From Allobosea sp. CRIB-10 (GTDB lineage: Bacteria > Pseudomonadota > Alphaproteobacteria > Rhizobiales > Beijerinckiaceae): 64,000 nt of DNA. The stretch covers positions 30,313 to 94,312 of the forward strand of contig NZ_FOKP01000027.1 in NCBI RefSeq assembly GCF_900112185.1, given 5' to 3'. The translations under genes and the position numbers were made by a program. Shown here one piece after another: positions 25,984-34,537 of the stretch; the stretch's first letter is position 1, and each line of letters opens with the position of its first letter. Under the pieces are notes generated by a model, which saw nothing but the letters and a program-made list of their open reading frames with translations, was not told where the DNA came from and ran no database searches.

Positions 25984-26802
25984 ATGCAGACATCCGCCCA
26001 GTCCAGCTTCCGTCAGCGCCTCGTCAGTGGTGCCTTCCTGGCAGGGAGCTTCGTCAAGACGCCGAGCCCGCATGCAACCGAGATCCTCGGCAATAACGGC
26101 TTCGACTTCATCGTCGTCGACCAGGAGCACGCCCCCTTCGACCGCGTCACCACCGACCTCGTGCTGCTGGCCGCACGGGCGGCAGGCGTTGCCGGGGTCG
26201 TGCGCGTGCCGACCCTGACCAGCGACGCGATCCAGGCCTCGCTCGATTGCGGCGCGGTCGGCATCCTCGCCCCGCATGTCGCGAGCGTCGCGGATGCGCA
26301 GGCGCTCGTCGCCGCCTGCCGCTATCGCGGCGGCAAGCGTGGTTTCTCCGGTGTCACCCGCGCCGGCCGTTATGGCGGCAGCAAGATGTGGGACCTCGTC
26401 GACGCCGCCGATGCGGCGGTGGCGACGATCGCGATGATCGAGGATCCGTCGGCGCTGGCTGAGATCGACGCCATCCTCGCGGTCGAAGGATTGGACGCCG
26501 TCTTCATCGGCCGCGGCGACCTCACCGTCGCCTTCGGGGCGCCGACCCGCGATGCGCCTGAGGTCCGCGATGCCGTCGAGACGATCCTCCGGGCTGCGAA
26601 GAAGGCCGGCAAGCCGGTCTGCGTGATGACCGACAATGGCGAGGAATCCGCTGGGTTCGCCGAGCGCGGCGCCAGCGCCTTCATCCTCTCTTCCGACCAG
26701 GGTTTTTTGCGCAAGGCGGCGAGCGAAGCGCTGGGCCAGATGCAGACAGCCAGGAGCCGGGTCGAGCCCCCCCGGCGCGCGATAGGAGACGAAGACCCGT
26801 GA
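25984..26802 (+). CDS. HpcH/HpaI-family class II aldolase
   Basis: 272 residues. Family motifs include GFDFIVVDQEHAPFD (catalytic His and Glu of the HpcH/HpaI barrel), GAVGILAPHVASVADAQALV and VFIGRGDLTVAFG. These metal-dependent enzymes cleave 2-keto-3-deoxy acids to pyruvate plus an aldehyde. The ATG at 25984 has no strong Shine-Dalgarno, but an upstream extension would be non-family sequence. It is first in a three-gene operon; the next gene starts inside its stop codon. Confidence 0.88.
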   Translation: MQTSAQSSFRQRLVSGAFLAGSFVKTPSPHATEILGNNGFDFIVVDQEHAPFDRVTTDLVLLAARAAGVAGVVRVPTLTSDAIQASLDCGAVGILAPHVASVADAQALVAACRYRGGKRGFSGVTRAGRYGGSKMWDLVDAADAAVATIAMIEDPSALAEIDAILAVEGLDAVFIGRGDLTVAFGAPTRDAPEVRDAVETILRAAKKAGKPVCVMTDNGEESAGFAERGASAFILSSDQGFLRKAASEALGQMQTARSRVEPPRRAIGDEDP

Positions 26803-27716
26803 GCTATCCCTCCAGCGATCCGCGCTCGAAGCTCGCCGCTCCGGCAGCGACGAAGGCACCTGCGGTCAAGGCCTATGCCGGCGCCGACTATGCCCGTTTC
26901 TATGCAGAAGAACCGCAGCAGACGACCGAGAGCGAGCGCACCTGGCTGGCGCGCGGGCAGAACTTCATCACCGCCTATTCCGATGTGAAGGCAGGCGCTG
27001 TGCTGGCGCGTGTGGCGCAGCCGGACGAGTACTGCCTGATCCTGCCCGAGAAGGAGCTCGGCGCGACGGTCACGGCCGGGGCGGAGATCGTCGAGGTCGC
27101 CGGTAACTCGATCATCTTCGTGCCGCCGGGCGCCTCGCGCATCACGCTGAAGGGCGCCGGCCGTGTCATCCGCATCTTCTCCAGCGTCGCGGCCGATCTG
27201 GCGGCGGCGTGCTCGAACGCCGACTCCTATGCGCAGCCCCATGCCAATGTCGCGCTGCTGACACCCTGGCCGGAACCGCGTGGCGGCTTCAAAATCCGCG
27301 CCTACAGCCTCGATGCCGGCGGCGGCGAGGGCCGTTTCGGCCGCATCTTCCGCTGCACCACGCTGATGGTGAACATCCTCGACCCGCGCTTCGGGCTGCG
27401 CGACGTCACCGCGCTCTCGCCGCATCACCATGACGATTTCGAGCAGGGCTCGCTGGTGATCGACGGCGGCTACATCCACGACATCCGTTGGCCCTGGACG
27501 CCGGACATGCGGATCTGGCGCGAGGACGAGCACGAACTGATGGCGGCGCCCTCGCTGACCGTGATCCCGCCGCCCGCGATCCACACCTCGCGCTCGGTCC
27601 TGCCCGGGCTGAACCAGATGATCGACATCTTCTCGCCGCCCCGCCTCGACTTCTCGCAGAAGCCCGGCTGGGTCATCAACGCCGCGGATTATCCGATGCC
27701 CGGCGAAACCGCCTGA
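26799..27716 (+). CDS. Cupin-fold protein of unknown function (GTG start)
   Basis: 305 residues. The GTG at 26799 overlaps the aldolase stop (GTGA) and follows AGGAGA by 9 nt, which decides the start. Two beta-rich halves are seen: an N-terminal one ending near SIIFVPPGASRITL and a C-terminal one with SPHHHDDFEQGSLVIDGGYIHDI and VIPPPAIHTSRSV, the second carrying the His/Glu cluster expected of a metal-binding cupin. An isomerase, dioxygenase or epimerase role on a sugar acid or keto acid is possible. I do not recognise a characterised homologue. Confidence 0.75.
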   Translation: MSYPSSDPRSKLAAPAATKAPAVKAYAGADYARFYAEEPQQTTESERTWLARGQNFITAYSDVKAGAVLARVAQPDEYCLILPEKELGATVTAGAEIVEVAGNSIIFVPPGASRITLKGAGRVIRIFSSVAADLAAACSNADSYAQPHANVALLTPWPEPRGGFKIRAYSLDAGGGEGRFGRIFRCTTLMVNILDPRFGLRDVTALSPHHHDDFEQGSLVIDGGYIHDIRWPWTPDMRIWREDEHELMAAPSLTVIPPPAIHTSRSVLPGLNQMIDIFSPPRLDFSQKPGWVINAADYPMPGETA

Positions 27717-27727
27717 GAGCCAGCGAC

Positions 27728-28663
27728 ATGACCGCCAACACTGCGACCATCGACACGCGCAACCGCCAGATCGCCGAGCTCCTGGTCGGCGCCGTCGATC
27801 TGCACTGCCATAGCGGCCCCGCCGCGATGCCGCGCATCCTCGACCATCACGAGGCGATGCTGGACGCCGCCGCGGCCAAGTTCCGCGCCGTCGTCTACAA
27901 GGACCATTTCTATCTCGGCACCGCCCATTCGATCCTGCTCGAGAAGCTGGTGCCGGACACCGGCGTCAGGCTGTTCTCCGGCATCGCGCTCAACAACGCC
28001 TCGGGCGGCTTCAACCCGCATGCGGTCGACCATGCCATCAAGCTCGGCGGCAGAATCGTTTGGATGCCGACGCTCTCGGCCAAGAACCATATCGATGTGC
28101 TCGCCTCCGGCGCGGTGAAGACCTTCCCGAAAACGGCGCAGAAGATGCTCGACCCCGTGCCGCTGACGCCCTTTGGCGCCGACGGCAAGCTCACCGACGA
28201 CGTCAAATTGATCCTCGACCTGATCGCGGCCGGCGACATCATCCTCGCCGGCGGGCATCTCTCGACGGCCGAGCTCTTCGCGGTGTTCGAGGAGGCGAAG
28301 GTCCGCGGCGTCAGGAAGCTCCTGGTCAACCACCCGACCTACATGGTCAACAATTGCAGCGATGCGGAAATCCGCGACCTCGTCAGCCTCGGCGCGGTGA
28401 TGGAGCACTCGATCTGCATGTTCGTCGAGGGCAAGTCGAAGAAGTTCGAGCCGCCGGAGCTGCGCCGGGTGATCGAGGTCGCTGGCGTCGAGAACACCGT
28501 GCTCTGCTCCGATCTCGGGCTGGTGGGCTCGCCGCGCCCGATCGAGGGCTATCGCGAGATCGTCGGCCACCTGCTCGACCTGCAGTTCACGGAGGCCGAG
28601 ATCAAGCGCCTGACCGGCGGGCATGCGGCGGAGCTGCTGGGGCTGGAGGCCGCCGCCAGATAA
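27728..28663 (+). CDS. DUF6282-like metal-dependent hydrolase (amidohydrolase/PHP-like barrel)
   Basis: 311 residues. DLHCHSGP near residue 27 looks like the first metal-binding HxH of an amidohydrolase-type barrel; later conserved blocks are KDHFYLGTAHSILLEKL, ILAGGHLSTAE and LLVNHPTYMVNN, and ENTVLCSDLGLVGSP. It ends with the family-like GGHAAELLGL. It starts 11 nt after the cupin gene and is third in the aldolase operon. Probably hydrolyses or isomerises an organic acid in the same pathway. DUF assignment is from memory of the family pattern. Confidence 0.75.
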   Translation: MTANTATIDTRNRQIAELLVGAVDLHCHSGPAAMPRILDHHEAMLDAAAAKFRAVVYKDHFYLGTAHSILLEKLVPDTGVRLFSGIALNNASGGFNPHAVDHAIKLGGRIVWMPTLSAKNHIDVLASGAVKTFPKTAQKMLDPVPLTPFGADGKLTDDVKLILDLIAAGDIILAGGHLSTAELFAVFEEAKVRGVRKLLVNHPTYMVNNCSDAEIRDLVSLGAVMEHSICMFVEGKSKKFEPPELRRVIEVAGVENTVLCSDLGLVGSPRPIEGYREIVGHLLDLQFTEAEIKRLTGGHAAELLGLEAAAR

Positions 28664-28892
28664 AAAAGCCAGAGACCGGCGCGACGGTCCGCTCGTGCCC
28701 CATCGCGGACATGTGCAGTGCCCGGACTCGAAGGCCCGGCTGGCAAACAGCCTGACGTGATGGATGGCGTTTCGCGATCGACCAGCGCCGACGCCGGACG
28801 CACATGTTCCGCGTCGCAATGATCAGCCTCTCACGTCTTGTCAGCCTTGAGCTCAATCTCGGGCAGACCGTGAGGCGGCCAAGGCGATGTGT

Positions 28893-29765
28893 TCAGCGAA
28901 GGGGAGTCGGGGGCAATGGCGGCTCTTCATTGAGTAGAGTGATCCTCACCCGGCGGTTTGGCGAAATGTAGGGATTGTCGGGGAAGACCGGCTCAGTGTC
29001 GGCGCGCCCCACCACAGAAGCGAAGCGGTCATTGGGGAACCCTGCGCTCGACAGGATCTCGCGGACGGCAAGCGCGCGCCCGGTGGTAAGGCCCCAGGGA
29101 TCGACGCCCGCCACCGAGCCCGGGCGTGCGGCGGCCGTGTGGCCGGTGATAGCCAAGCGGTTGGGCAGGCGGCGCAGCGTGGGCGCGAGCGTCTCCAGCA
29201 CGCGACGGGTGCTCGGATAGGGCTGGACCGAGCCCTCGGGGAACATGGAGCGGCCCGACTCGTCCATGAGGGCGACATCCAACCCCTCCTTGGTCGGCTC
29301 GATCACAATGTTGCGCGACAGATCGGCAATTTCGGGCATGCTCTGGAGCGCCTGCCGGAGGCTGGCTATGGCGCTGTGGCTGGCCTGCTGGCCGGCAGCC
29401 GAGCGGTTGACCTCGCGGTCGCCGGTGCGGCCCGAGTTTGTCTGCTGCGCGCTGTCCTCCGGCTTGGCGGCCCCCCTCGCCACCTCGCGTGGCGCCAACG
29501 GCTTGCCGCCTGATTTGTCGAGGGAGGTGCCCCACAGCATGCCGCCAGCGCCACTGGTGCTGGGGCTGACAGAGCCCGGCGCGAAATACTCCGCCAGGCC
29601 TTCCTTCTGCTCCTGCGTCGTCATGCTGATCAGCCACATCAGCAGAAAGAACGCCATCATCGCGGTCACGAAGTCCGCATAGGCGATCTTCCAGGCGCCG
29701 CCATGGTGCGCATGCGCGGCCTTCTTGACCTTCTTGACGATGATCGTCTGGGCGGGCTTGGTCAT
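28893..29765 (-). CDS. motB: Flagellar motor stator protein MotB
   Basis: 290 residues. A basic N-terminus, then IAYADFVTAMMAFFLLMWLIS with the proton-channel aspartate D31, then a disordered Ser/Gly/Ala-rich linker (about 60-150) and a C-terminal OmpA-like peptidoglycan-binding domain ending NRRVRITLL. This is the standard proton-type MotB plan. motA precedes it by 29 nt. No other flagellar genes are in view. The 229 nt between it and the convergent DUF6282 gene hold nothing clear. Confidence 0.93.
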   Translation of the reverse strand: MTKPAQTIIVKKVKKAAHAHHGGAWKIAYADFVTAMMAFFLLMWLISMTTQEQKEGLAEYFAPGSVSPSTSGAGGMLWGTSLDKSGGKPLAPREVARGAAKPEDSAQQTNSGRTGDREVNRSAAGQQASHSAIASLRQALQSMPEIADLSRNIVIEPTKEGLDVALMDESGRSMFPEGSVQPYPSTRRVLETLAPTLRRLPNRLAITGHTAAARPGSVAGVDPWGLTTGRALAVREILSSAGFPNDRFASVVGRADTEPVFPDNPYISPNRRVRITLLNEEPPLPPTPLR

Positions 29766-29794
29766 CTAAGTCCCTGCTGGAGATTGGACCGGGC

Positions 29795-30652
29795 CTAGGC
29801 GGCCAGTTTGGCGGTCGCCGCTTCCACTTCGCTGAAGGTCGGGCGAACGTCGCTCATCAGAGCTTTGCGGGCAAATTCGACCGCCATCACCGGCGGCTGG
29901 CCGCTGATATGAGCGAGGAGACCCGCCTTGAGTGACAGGAAGTATTTTGCCTCCGCCTCGAAGGTGCTCTTGAGCGACGCCGCCATGGGCGCGAAGAAGC
30001 CGTAGGCGACGAAGACGCCAAAAAAGGTGCCGACGAGCGCGCCGCCGATCAGGTGTCCCAGCACCTCCGGCGGCTCCTTGATCGCCCCCATCGTCTTGAT
30101 CACGCCGAGCACGGCGGCGACGATGCCGAGCGCCGGTGTTCCGTCGGCGATCGACTGCATGGCCGAAACGAGACGCTCCTGCTCCTGATGGTGCGTCTCC
30201 AGCTCCTCGTCCATGAGAGCGTCGATCTCGTGAGCGTTGTTGGCGCCCAGCGTCAACATGCGCATGTAGTCGCAGACGAACTCGACCGCATGATGGTTCG
30301 CAGCAAACGTCGGGAAGGCATTGAACAGCGTCGACTCGCTCGGATTTTCAATGTGCTGCTCGACCGCGAGCATGCCCTTCTGCTTCACGAGCTTGTACAA
30401 TGAATACTGCATCCCCAGCAGCTCGACATAGCATTCCTGCTTGTACTTCGAGCCCTTCAGGATGGTGCCGAGCATGGACGGCACGGCCTTGAGCACCGGC
30501 GGGGGATTGCCGATGACGAAGGCGCCGATCGCTGCACCGAGGATGATGACGAACTCGAACGGCTGCCAGAGGACCTCGAGGTGGCCACCCATGGCCGCGT
30601 AACTGCCGAAGACGCAGACGAAGACGATGATTGCGCCGACGATCAGCCGCAT
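29795..30652 (-). CDS. motA: Flagellar motor stator protein MotA
   Basis: 285 residues with four membrane segments (two near the N-terminus, two at about 170-225) and a large cytoplasmic loop. Conserved features are FEFVIILGAAIGAFVIGN, the loop region with charged residues that contact FliG, and DGTPALGIVAAVLGVIKTMG, where the conserved prolines of MotA lie. It forms the proton-conducting stator with MotB. Confidence 0.95.
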   Translation of the reverse strand: MRLIVGAIIVFVCVFGSYAAMGGHLEVLWQPFEFVIILGAAIGAFVIGNPPPVLKAVPSMLGTILKGSKYKQECYVELLGMQYSLYKLVKQKGMLAVEQHIENPSESTLFNAFPTFAANHHAVEFVCDYMRMLTLGANNAHEIDALMDEELETHHQEQERLVSAMQSIADGTPALGIVAAVLGVIKTMGAIKEPPEVLGHLIGGALVGTFFGVFVAYGFFAPMAASLKSTFEAEAKYFLSLKAGLLAHISGQPPVMAVEFARKALMSDVRPTFSEVEAATAKLAA

Positions 30653-30903
30653 GGCTTGCTACCCTCGCACCACAGCAGCTACAGCCCGCGCGAAGCCACT
30701 ACCCATCCAACGAAATGACGGATCAAGGTTAAGGGCGAGTTAGAGACATGGCAGGGCTGGGGCGACAAATTGGCCCAGGGGAAGAAATCGGAGTGCCCAC
30801 GGATCGTCTAGTGAGCAGCGACTCTTGCGAACGCCGGCTTCTGGGCCAATCGCGACATTCGTGATTTCAGGCGACACGATTAGCCATAGCCGAATGGAGA
30901 GCG

Positions 30904-30938
30904 GGAGCCTGGCGTGGGCGAACCTCAGGCCAGGCTCC
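30904..30938 (-). terminator. Terminator-like hairpin after the Bug-type binding-protein gene
   Basis: GGAGCCTGGC (30904-30913) and GCCAGGCTCC (30929-30938) are perfect 10-bp arms around a 15-nt loop, 18 nt downstream of the stop of the minus-strand gene. No T tract follows. The rest of the 304-nt gap up to motA (30653-30956) holds no gene I can support and presumably contains the motAB promoter. Confidence 0.6.
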
Positions 30939-30956
30939 TGATTCGTAACTTTCAGA

Positions 30957-31943
30957 TCAATCCAGCGAGATCGCCGCAGCTTTCACGACGTCCGCCCATT
31001 TCGCCACTTCCTGCGTCTGCGCCGTCTTCACCGCCGCCGCATCGCCGCTGAACGAACGCACGCCGATCGTCGCGAGCTTCTCGCGCCCGTCCGCGCTCTC
31101 GACATAGGCGCGGGTGATCGCGGCGATGCGCGTCACGATCGGTTCCGGCAGCCCCTTCGGCCCGACCATGGCGAACCAGCCGGTCGCGTTGACGCCCGGC
31201 AGGCCGGCCTCAGACAGGGTCGGCACCTCAGGCAATTGCGGAGCGCGCTGGTCGCTGGTCACAGCGAGCGCCCGGATCGCACCGCTTTTGACATGCGGGA
31301 TATAGGCCGGGATGAAGTCGATGGCGACATTGACCGTCCCCGCCAGCAGATCGGTCGAGAGCGGGGCCGAGCCGCGATAGGGCACATGCGTCATTCGGAA
31401 ATCGGCCTTGCGCTGGATCAGTTCGCCGGTGACATGCCCCATCAGGCCGAAGCCCGGGCTGCCGAAGGTGAGCTTGCCCGGATTGGCCTTGCCGTAGGCG
31501 ACGAGCTCGGCGAAGGACTTGACCGGCAGCGAGGGATGGACCGCGACGATGCCCTGGACGTCGCCCAAAAGCGCGATCGGGGCGAAATCGGCGAGCGGAT
31601 CGAAGGTCAGCTTCTTGTAAAGCAGCTTGTTGGTCGCGAGCGGTCCTGAGGACGAGAACAGCAGCGTGTAACCATCAGCCGTCGCCCGGACGACGCCGGT
31701 CGCCGCGATGTTGCCGCCGGCGCCGGTCTTGTTCTCGACGACGAAGCCCTGGCCGAGCTCGCTGCGCAGTTTCTCCGCCAGCAGCCGGGCGACGACGTCG
31801 GTCGAGGCGCCCGCCGGGAACGGCACGACGATGGTGACCGGCCGGCTCGGCCAGGTCTCGGCGAAGGCCGGCCCGCCGGCGGCCAGCACACCGGCGCCTG
31901 CCATGGACACCATGAAGCCACGGCGTGAGATCGGGCACATCAT
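30957..31943 (-). CDS. Tripartite tricarboxylate transporter (Bug) family substrate-binding protein
   Basis: 328 residues from ATG 31943, nine nucleotides after GGAGG. A Tat-like signal (SRRGFMVSMAGAGVLAAGG..AFA|ETWPSRPVTIVVPFPAG) leads into the Bug-family start. Internal blocks include GAGGNIAATGVVRATADGYTLL and FGSPGFGLMGH. Such proteins bind carboxylic acids in the periplasm. No TctA/TctB membrane genes are near, a common situation for Bug proteins. The gene follows the IclR regulator on the same strand, with a long palindrome over its ribosome binding site. Confidence 0.9.
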   Translation of the reverse strand: MMCPISRRGFMVSMAGAGVLAAGGPAFAETWPSRPVTIVVPFPAGASTDVVARLLAEKLRSELGQGFVVENKTGAGGNIAATGVVRATADGYTLLFSSSGPLATNKLLYKKLTFDPLADFAPIALLGDVQGIVAVHPSLPVKSFAELVAYGKANPGKLTFGSPGFGLMGHVTGELIQRKADFRMTHVPYRGSAPLSTDLLAGTVNVAIDFIPAYIPHVKSGAIRALAVTSDQRAPQLPEVPTLSEAGLPGVNATGWFAMVGPKGLPEPIVTRIAAITRAYVESADGREKLATIGVRSFSGDAAAVKTAQTQEVAKWADVVKAAAISLD

Positions 31944-31954
31944 CTGAGGTTTCC

Positions 31955-31988
31955 TCCGGACAAGATCGCTTTGCAGCTCTTGTCCGGA
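31955..31988 (-). promoter_or_regulatory. 34-bp perfect-arm palindrome overlapping the Shine-Dalgarno of the Bug-protein gene
   Basis: TCCGGACAAGA and TCTTGTCCGGA (perfect 11-bp arms) flank a 12-nt centre. On the minus strand the second arm runs directly into GGAGGAAACC, so its last GGA is part of the Shine-Dalgarno. One arm sits within TGTCCGGACA, itself a 10-bp palindrome. It may be the operator of the adjacent IclR regulator, an RNA hairpin that masks the ribosome site, or the IclR gene terminator. Confidence 0.6.
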
Positions 31989-32029
31989 CACTAGGCACGG
32001 CTCGTCCGCCTCCCCTTGGGAAAGCGCCG

Positions 32030-32833
32030 CTATTTCTCGCCTTGAAACGCGACGCCCATGGATTGCGAGAGCGCCTCCAACTGCGCCTCGATATTGGCGG
32101 CCGCCTTCTTCAGCGGGTGGATGATCCGCGCCTTATCCTCGGGATTGGGCACCGCGGCGCGGAAGAAGGTGACGCCGAAGGTCGCGAGCACGCGCTCGCC
32201 GAGCTTGATCGGGACTGCGATCGTCGCGGAATTTGTCGGCTCGGCGGCAGGATCGCGCTCGGTATAGCCGCGCCGGCGCGCTTGCTCGATCATGCCTTCG
32301 ACATCCTCGTCGGAAAGGCCGCTGTTCTCCGGCTCGGTCGAGGTCCGCATCGCGGCGCGCAGCACCTCGCGCTCCTCGTCAGGACAGAAGGCGAGATAGG
32401 CGCGGCCCAGCGCCCGGCCGCCAAGATTCAGCCGGTAGCCGAGGGTCGCATGGAAGGGCGAGATCGGGCTGTCGGGGATCGTCGAGAAGCGCACGACCAC
32501 GGCATCATAGTCGAGCAGGCAGACGGCGCAGGGCCATTTGATCTGGCGCGTCAGGGCCGTCGCCCAGGGCCGCGCCGCCTCGATCACCAGCGGCGCGCCA
32601 TGGAAGCCCGAGCTCAGATGCGCCACCTGCGAGGTCACGAGATAGCCGCGCATGCGCTCGTCGCGGGTGACATAGCCGGCCTCGATCAGCGTCTCGAGCA
32701 GGCGCACGATCGTCGGCTTCGGCATGCCGGTGCGGCGATGCAATTCGCCCACGGTCGCAACGCTGCAGCGGTTGACCTCGGTCAGCAGCCGCAGCGCCTT
32801 GAGAACGGACTGGACGGGCGCGAAGGAGAACAC
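32030..32833 (-). CDS. IclR-family transcriptional regulator
   Basis: 267 residues from GTG 32833; an in-frame TAG a little upstream excludes a much longer protein. The N-terminal winged helix-turn-helix (ATVGELHRRTGMPKPTIVRLLETLIEAGYVTRD) is followed by the IclR effector domain with ATLGYRLNLGGRALGRAYLAF and SDEDVEGMIEQARRRGYTERD. It lies in the minus-strand cluster between the quinone oxidoreductase (85 nt) and the Bug-protein gene (86 nt). It likely controls this cluster in response to a carboxylate or aromatic effector (inference). Confidence 0.9.
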   Translation of the reverse strand: MFSFAPVQSVLKALRLLTEVNRCSVATVGELHRRTGMPKPTIVRLLETLIEAGYVTRDERMRGYLVTSQVAHLSSGFHGAPLVIEAARPWATALTRQIKWPCAVCLLDYDAVVVRFSTIPDSPISPFHATLGYRLNLGGRALGRAYLAFCPDEEREVLRAAMRTSTEPENSGLSDEDVEGMIEQARRRGYTERDPAAEPTNSATIAVPIKLGERVLATFGVTFFRAAVPNPEDKARIIHPLKKAAANIEAQLEALSQSMGVAFQGEK

Positions 32834-32918
32834 GCGGCGGATCCGGCTAAGCGAGCACGAACCGCTCTTCTAGATGAGAATTCCCGCGACGGGGTAGTTA
32901 TTCGCGCAGCCCGCAGGA

Positions 32919-33902
32919 CTATTCCGGCATGGTCAGGACGACCTTGCCGACCTGGTCGCCTGCATCCATCAGCGCATGGGCATCGCGGACGTCGCGCCAG
33001 TCGAAGCTCGCGCAGACATGGCTGTGGATCGTCCCGCTCTCCAGCAGCGGCCAGACCTTCTCGACCAGCTTCTCGGCGATCCGGCCCTTATAGGCGGCAT
33101 CGCGCGGCCGCAACGTCGAGCCCGTCAGGGTCAGCCGGCGACGGACGATGTTGCGGACATTGACCTCGGCCATCTGGCCGAGATGGCTGGCGATCAGCAC
33201 GACGCGGCCATCGGGCGCCAGCAATTGCAGCTGCTTTTCGGTATAGGGGCCGGCCTGCGCATCGAGGACGACATCGACCTTCTCCTTGCCGATCGCCGCC
33301 TCGATCTCCGAGACCCAGTCGGCGCGGTAATCGACGGCAAAATCGGCGCCGATCTCCAGGCAAACGGCGCGTTTCTCAGCGGACCCGGCGGTCGCGATCA
33401 CGCGGGCGCCGCGCAATTGCCTGGCGATCTGGATCGCGGCCATGCCGACGCCGCTGGTGCCGCCCTGGACCAGCAGGGTCTCGCCATCGGCCAGCCGGCC
33501 GAGCCAGATCACATTGTTCCAGGCGGTGAAGAACACCTCCGGCAGCGCCGCCGCCTCTGCGAAGGAGAAGCCCTTCGGCAGCTTCATGCATTGCAGGGCC
33601 GGCACTGCGCAGAGCTCTGCATAGCCGCCGCCATTGGCCAGCGCGCAGACGGCATCGCCGACCTTCGGCCAGGCGACCTCGGCGCCGACGGCCTCGACCA
33701 CGCCGGAAACGTCGAGCCCGGGCAGGTCGGTGGCGCCGGGCGGCGGCGGGTAGAGGCCACGCCGCTGCTGGATGTCGGGCCGGTTGACGCCCGCCGCGCG
33801 CACGCGGATCAGCACGTCGCCGGCACCGAGCGCCGGCATCGGGCGGTCGCAGAAAGCGAGGACCTCGGGGCCGCCCGGCTTGGTGATCTCGATCGCTTGC
33901 AT
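32919..33902 (-). CDS. NAD(P)H quinone oxidoreductase, PIG3/Qor-like zinc-free MDR
   Basis: 327 residues. GroES-like N-terminal half (AAGVNRPDIQQRRGLYPPPPGATDLPGLDVSGVV) lacks the catalytic-zinc cysteine pattern of alcohol dehydrogenases, and the Rossmann half has VQGGTSGVGMAAIQIA. This is the quinone oxidoreductase/TP53I3 (PIG3) group of the MDR superfamily, which reduces quinones or enoyl compounds using NADPH. Its ATG shares one nucleotide with the stop of the fumarase beta gene, so it is in the same operon. Confidence 0.9.
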   Translation of the reverse strand: MQAIEITKPGGPEVLAFCDRPMPALGAGDVLIRVRAAGVNRPDIQQRRGLYPPPPGATDLPGLDVSGVVEAVGAEVAWPKVGDAVCALANGGGYAELCAVPALQCMKLPKGFSFAEAAALPEVFFTAWNNVIWLGRLADGETLLVQGGTSGVGMAAIQIARQLRGARVIATAGSAEKRAVCLEIGADFAVDYRADWVSEIEAAIGKEKVDVVLDAQAGPYTEKQLQLLAPDGRVVLIASHLGQMAEVNVRNIVRRRLTLTGSTLRPRDAAYKGRIAEKLVEKVWPLLESGTIHSHVCASFDWRDVRDAHALMDAGDQVGKVVLTMPE

Positions 33903-34537
33903 CAGTCGGTCTCGTTGTTCTGTGAGGGGCGGAGCGAGCGCATGATCTCCGGCAGGCGTTCGCGGGCCGACGACATCAGGCGCTCATAGATCGAGTTGCC
34001 GTTGGCATCGATCGCGACGATCACCGGGCCGAAGCCGCTCAGCCGCAGCCGGTTCAGGCGGAACTGCATGATCAGGTCGCGCCAGGCGCAATCGGTCACC
34101 GCCTCGACGCCCTCGCTGAGCAGGGCCGAAGCGCCGCCGACGAAGGAGAAATAGACGCAGCCGACCTCGCGCATGGCGTCGACGCTCTCCTGAGACAGCC
34201 CGCCCTTGCCGCCAGTCGCGGTCAGGCGCAGGCCCCGGATCAGCGTCGGCATCAGATGGTTGAAGCGGCTCGAGGTCGTCGGGTTGACATAATGGACCGC
34301 GCCGGGCCGCCGGTCGCTATCCTCATAGCTGACGCCCATATGGAAGAAGGTGCCGTCGCGGAGGAAGAGCGGCAGTTCGCGCTCGGCCTCGACCTCCGCG
34401 ACCATGCGCTTCTGGGTGGGCATGCCGACGGTCGCGACGGCATCGCCGTCGAGCAGCACGACATCGCCGACTTTCAGCACGCGCGCCGCTTCGGGCGTCA
34501 GCGGCAGGGTCAGGCGAATGGGAGACGGGGTCGTCAT
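33902..34537 (-). CDS. Class I fumarase/tartrate dehydratase-like hydratase, beta subunit
   Basis: 211 residues, the length of TtdB-like stand-alone beta subunits. LPLTPEAARVLKVGDVVLLDG is the typical start, followed by GVSYEDSDRRPGAVHYVNPTTSSRF and TATGGKGGLS, the swivelling-domain substrate loop. It overlaps the alpha gene by 4 nt. With alpha it forms an oxygen-sensitive 4Fe-4S hydro-lyase acting on fumarate, tartrate, mesaconate or a related dicarboxylate. Which one cannot be told from the sequence alone. Confidence 0.9.
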   Translation of the reverse strand: MTTPSPIRLTLPLTPEAARVLKVGDVVLLDGDAVATVGMPTQKRMVAEVEAERELPLFLRDGTFFHMGVSYEDSDRRPGAVHYVNPTTSSRFNHLMPTLIRGLRLTATGGKGGLSQESVDAMREVGCVYFSFVGGASALLSEGVEAVTDCAWRDLIMQFRLNRLRLSGFGPVIVAIDANGNSIYERLMSSARERLPEIMRSLRPSQNNETD

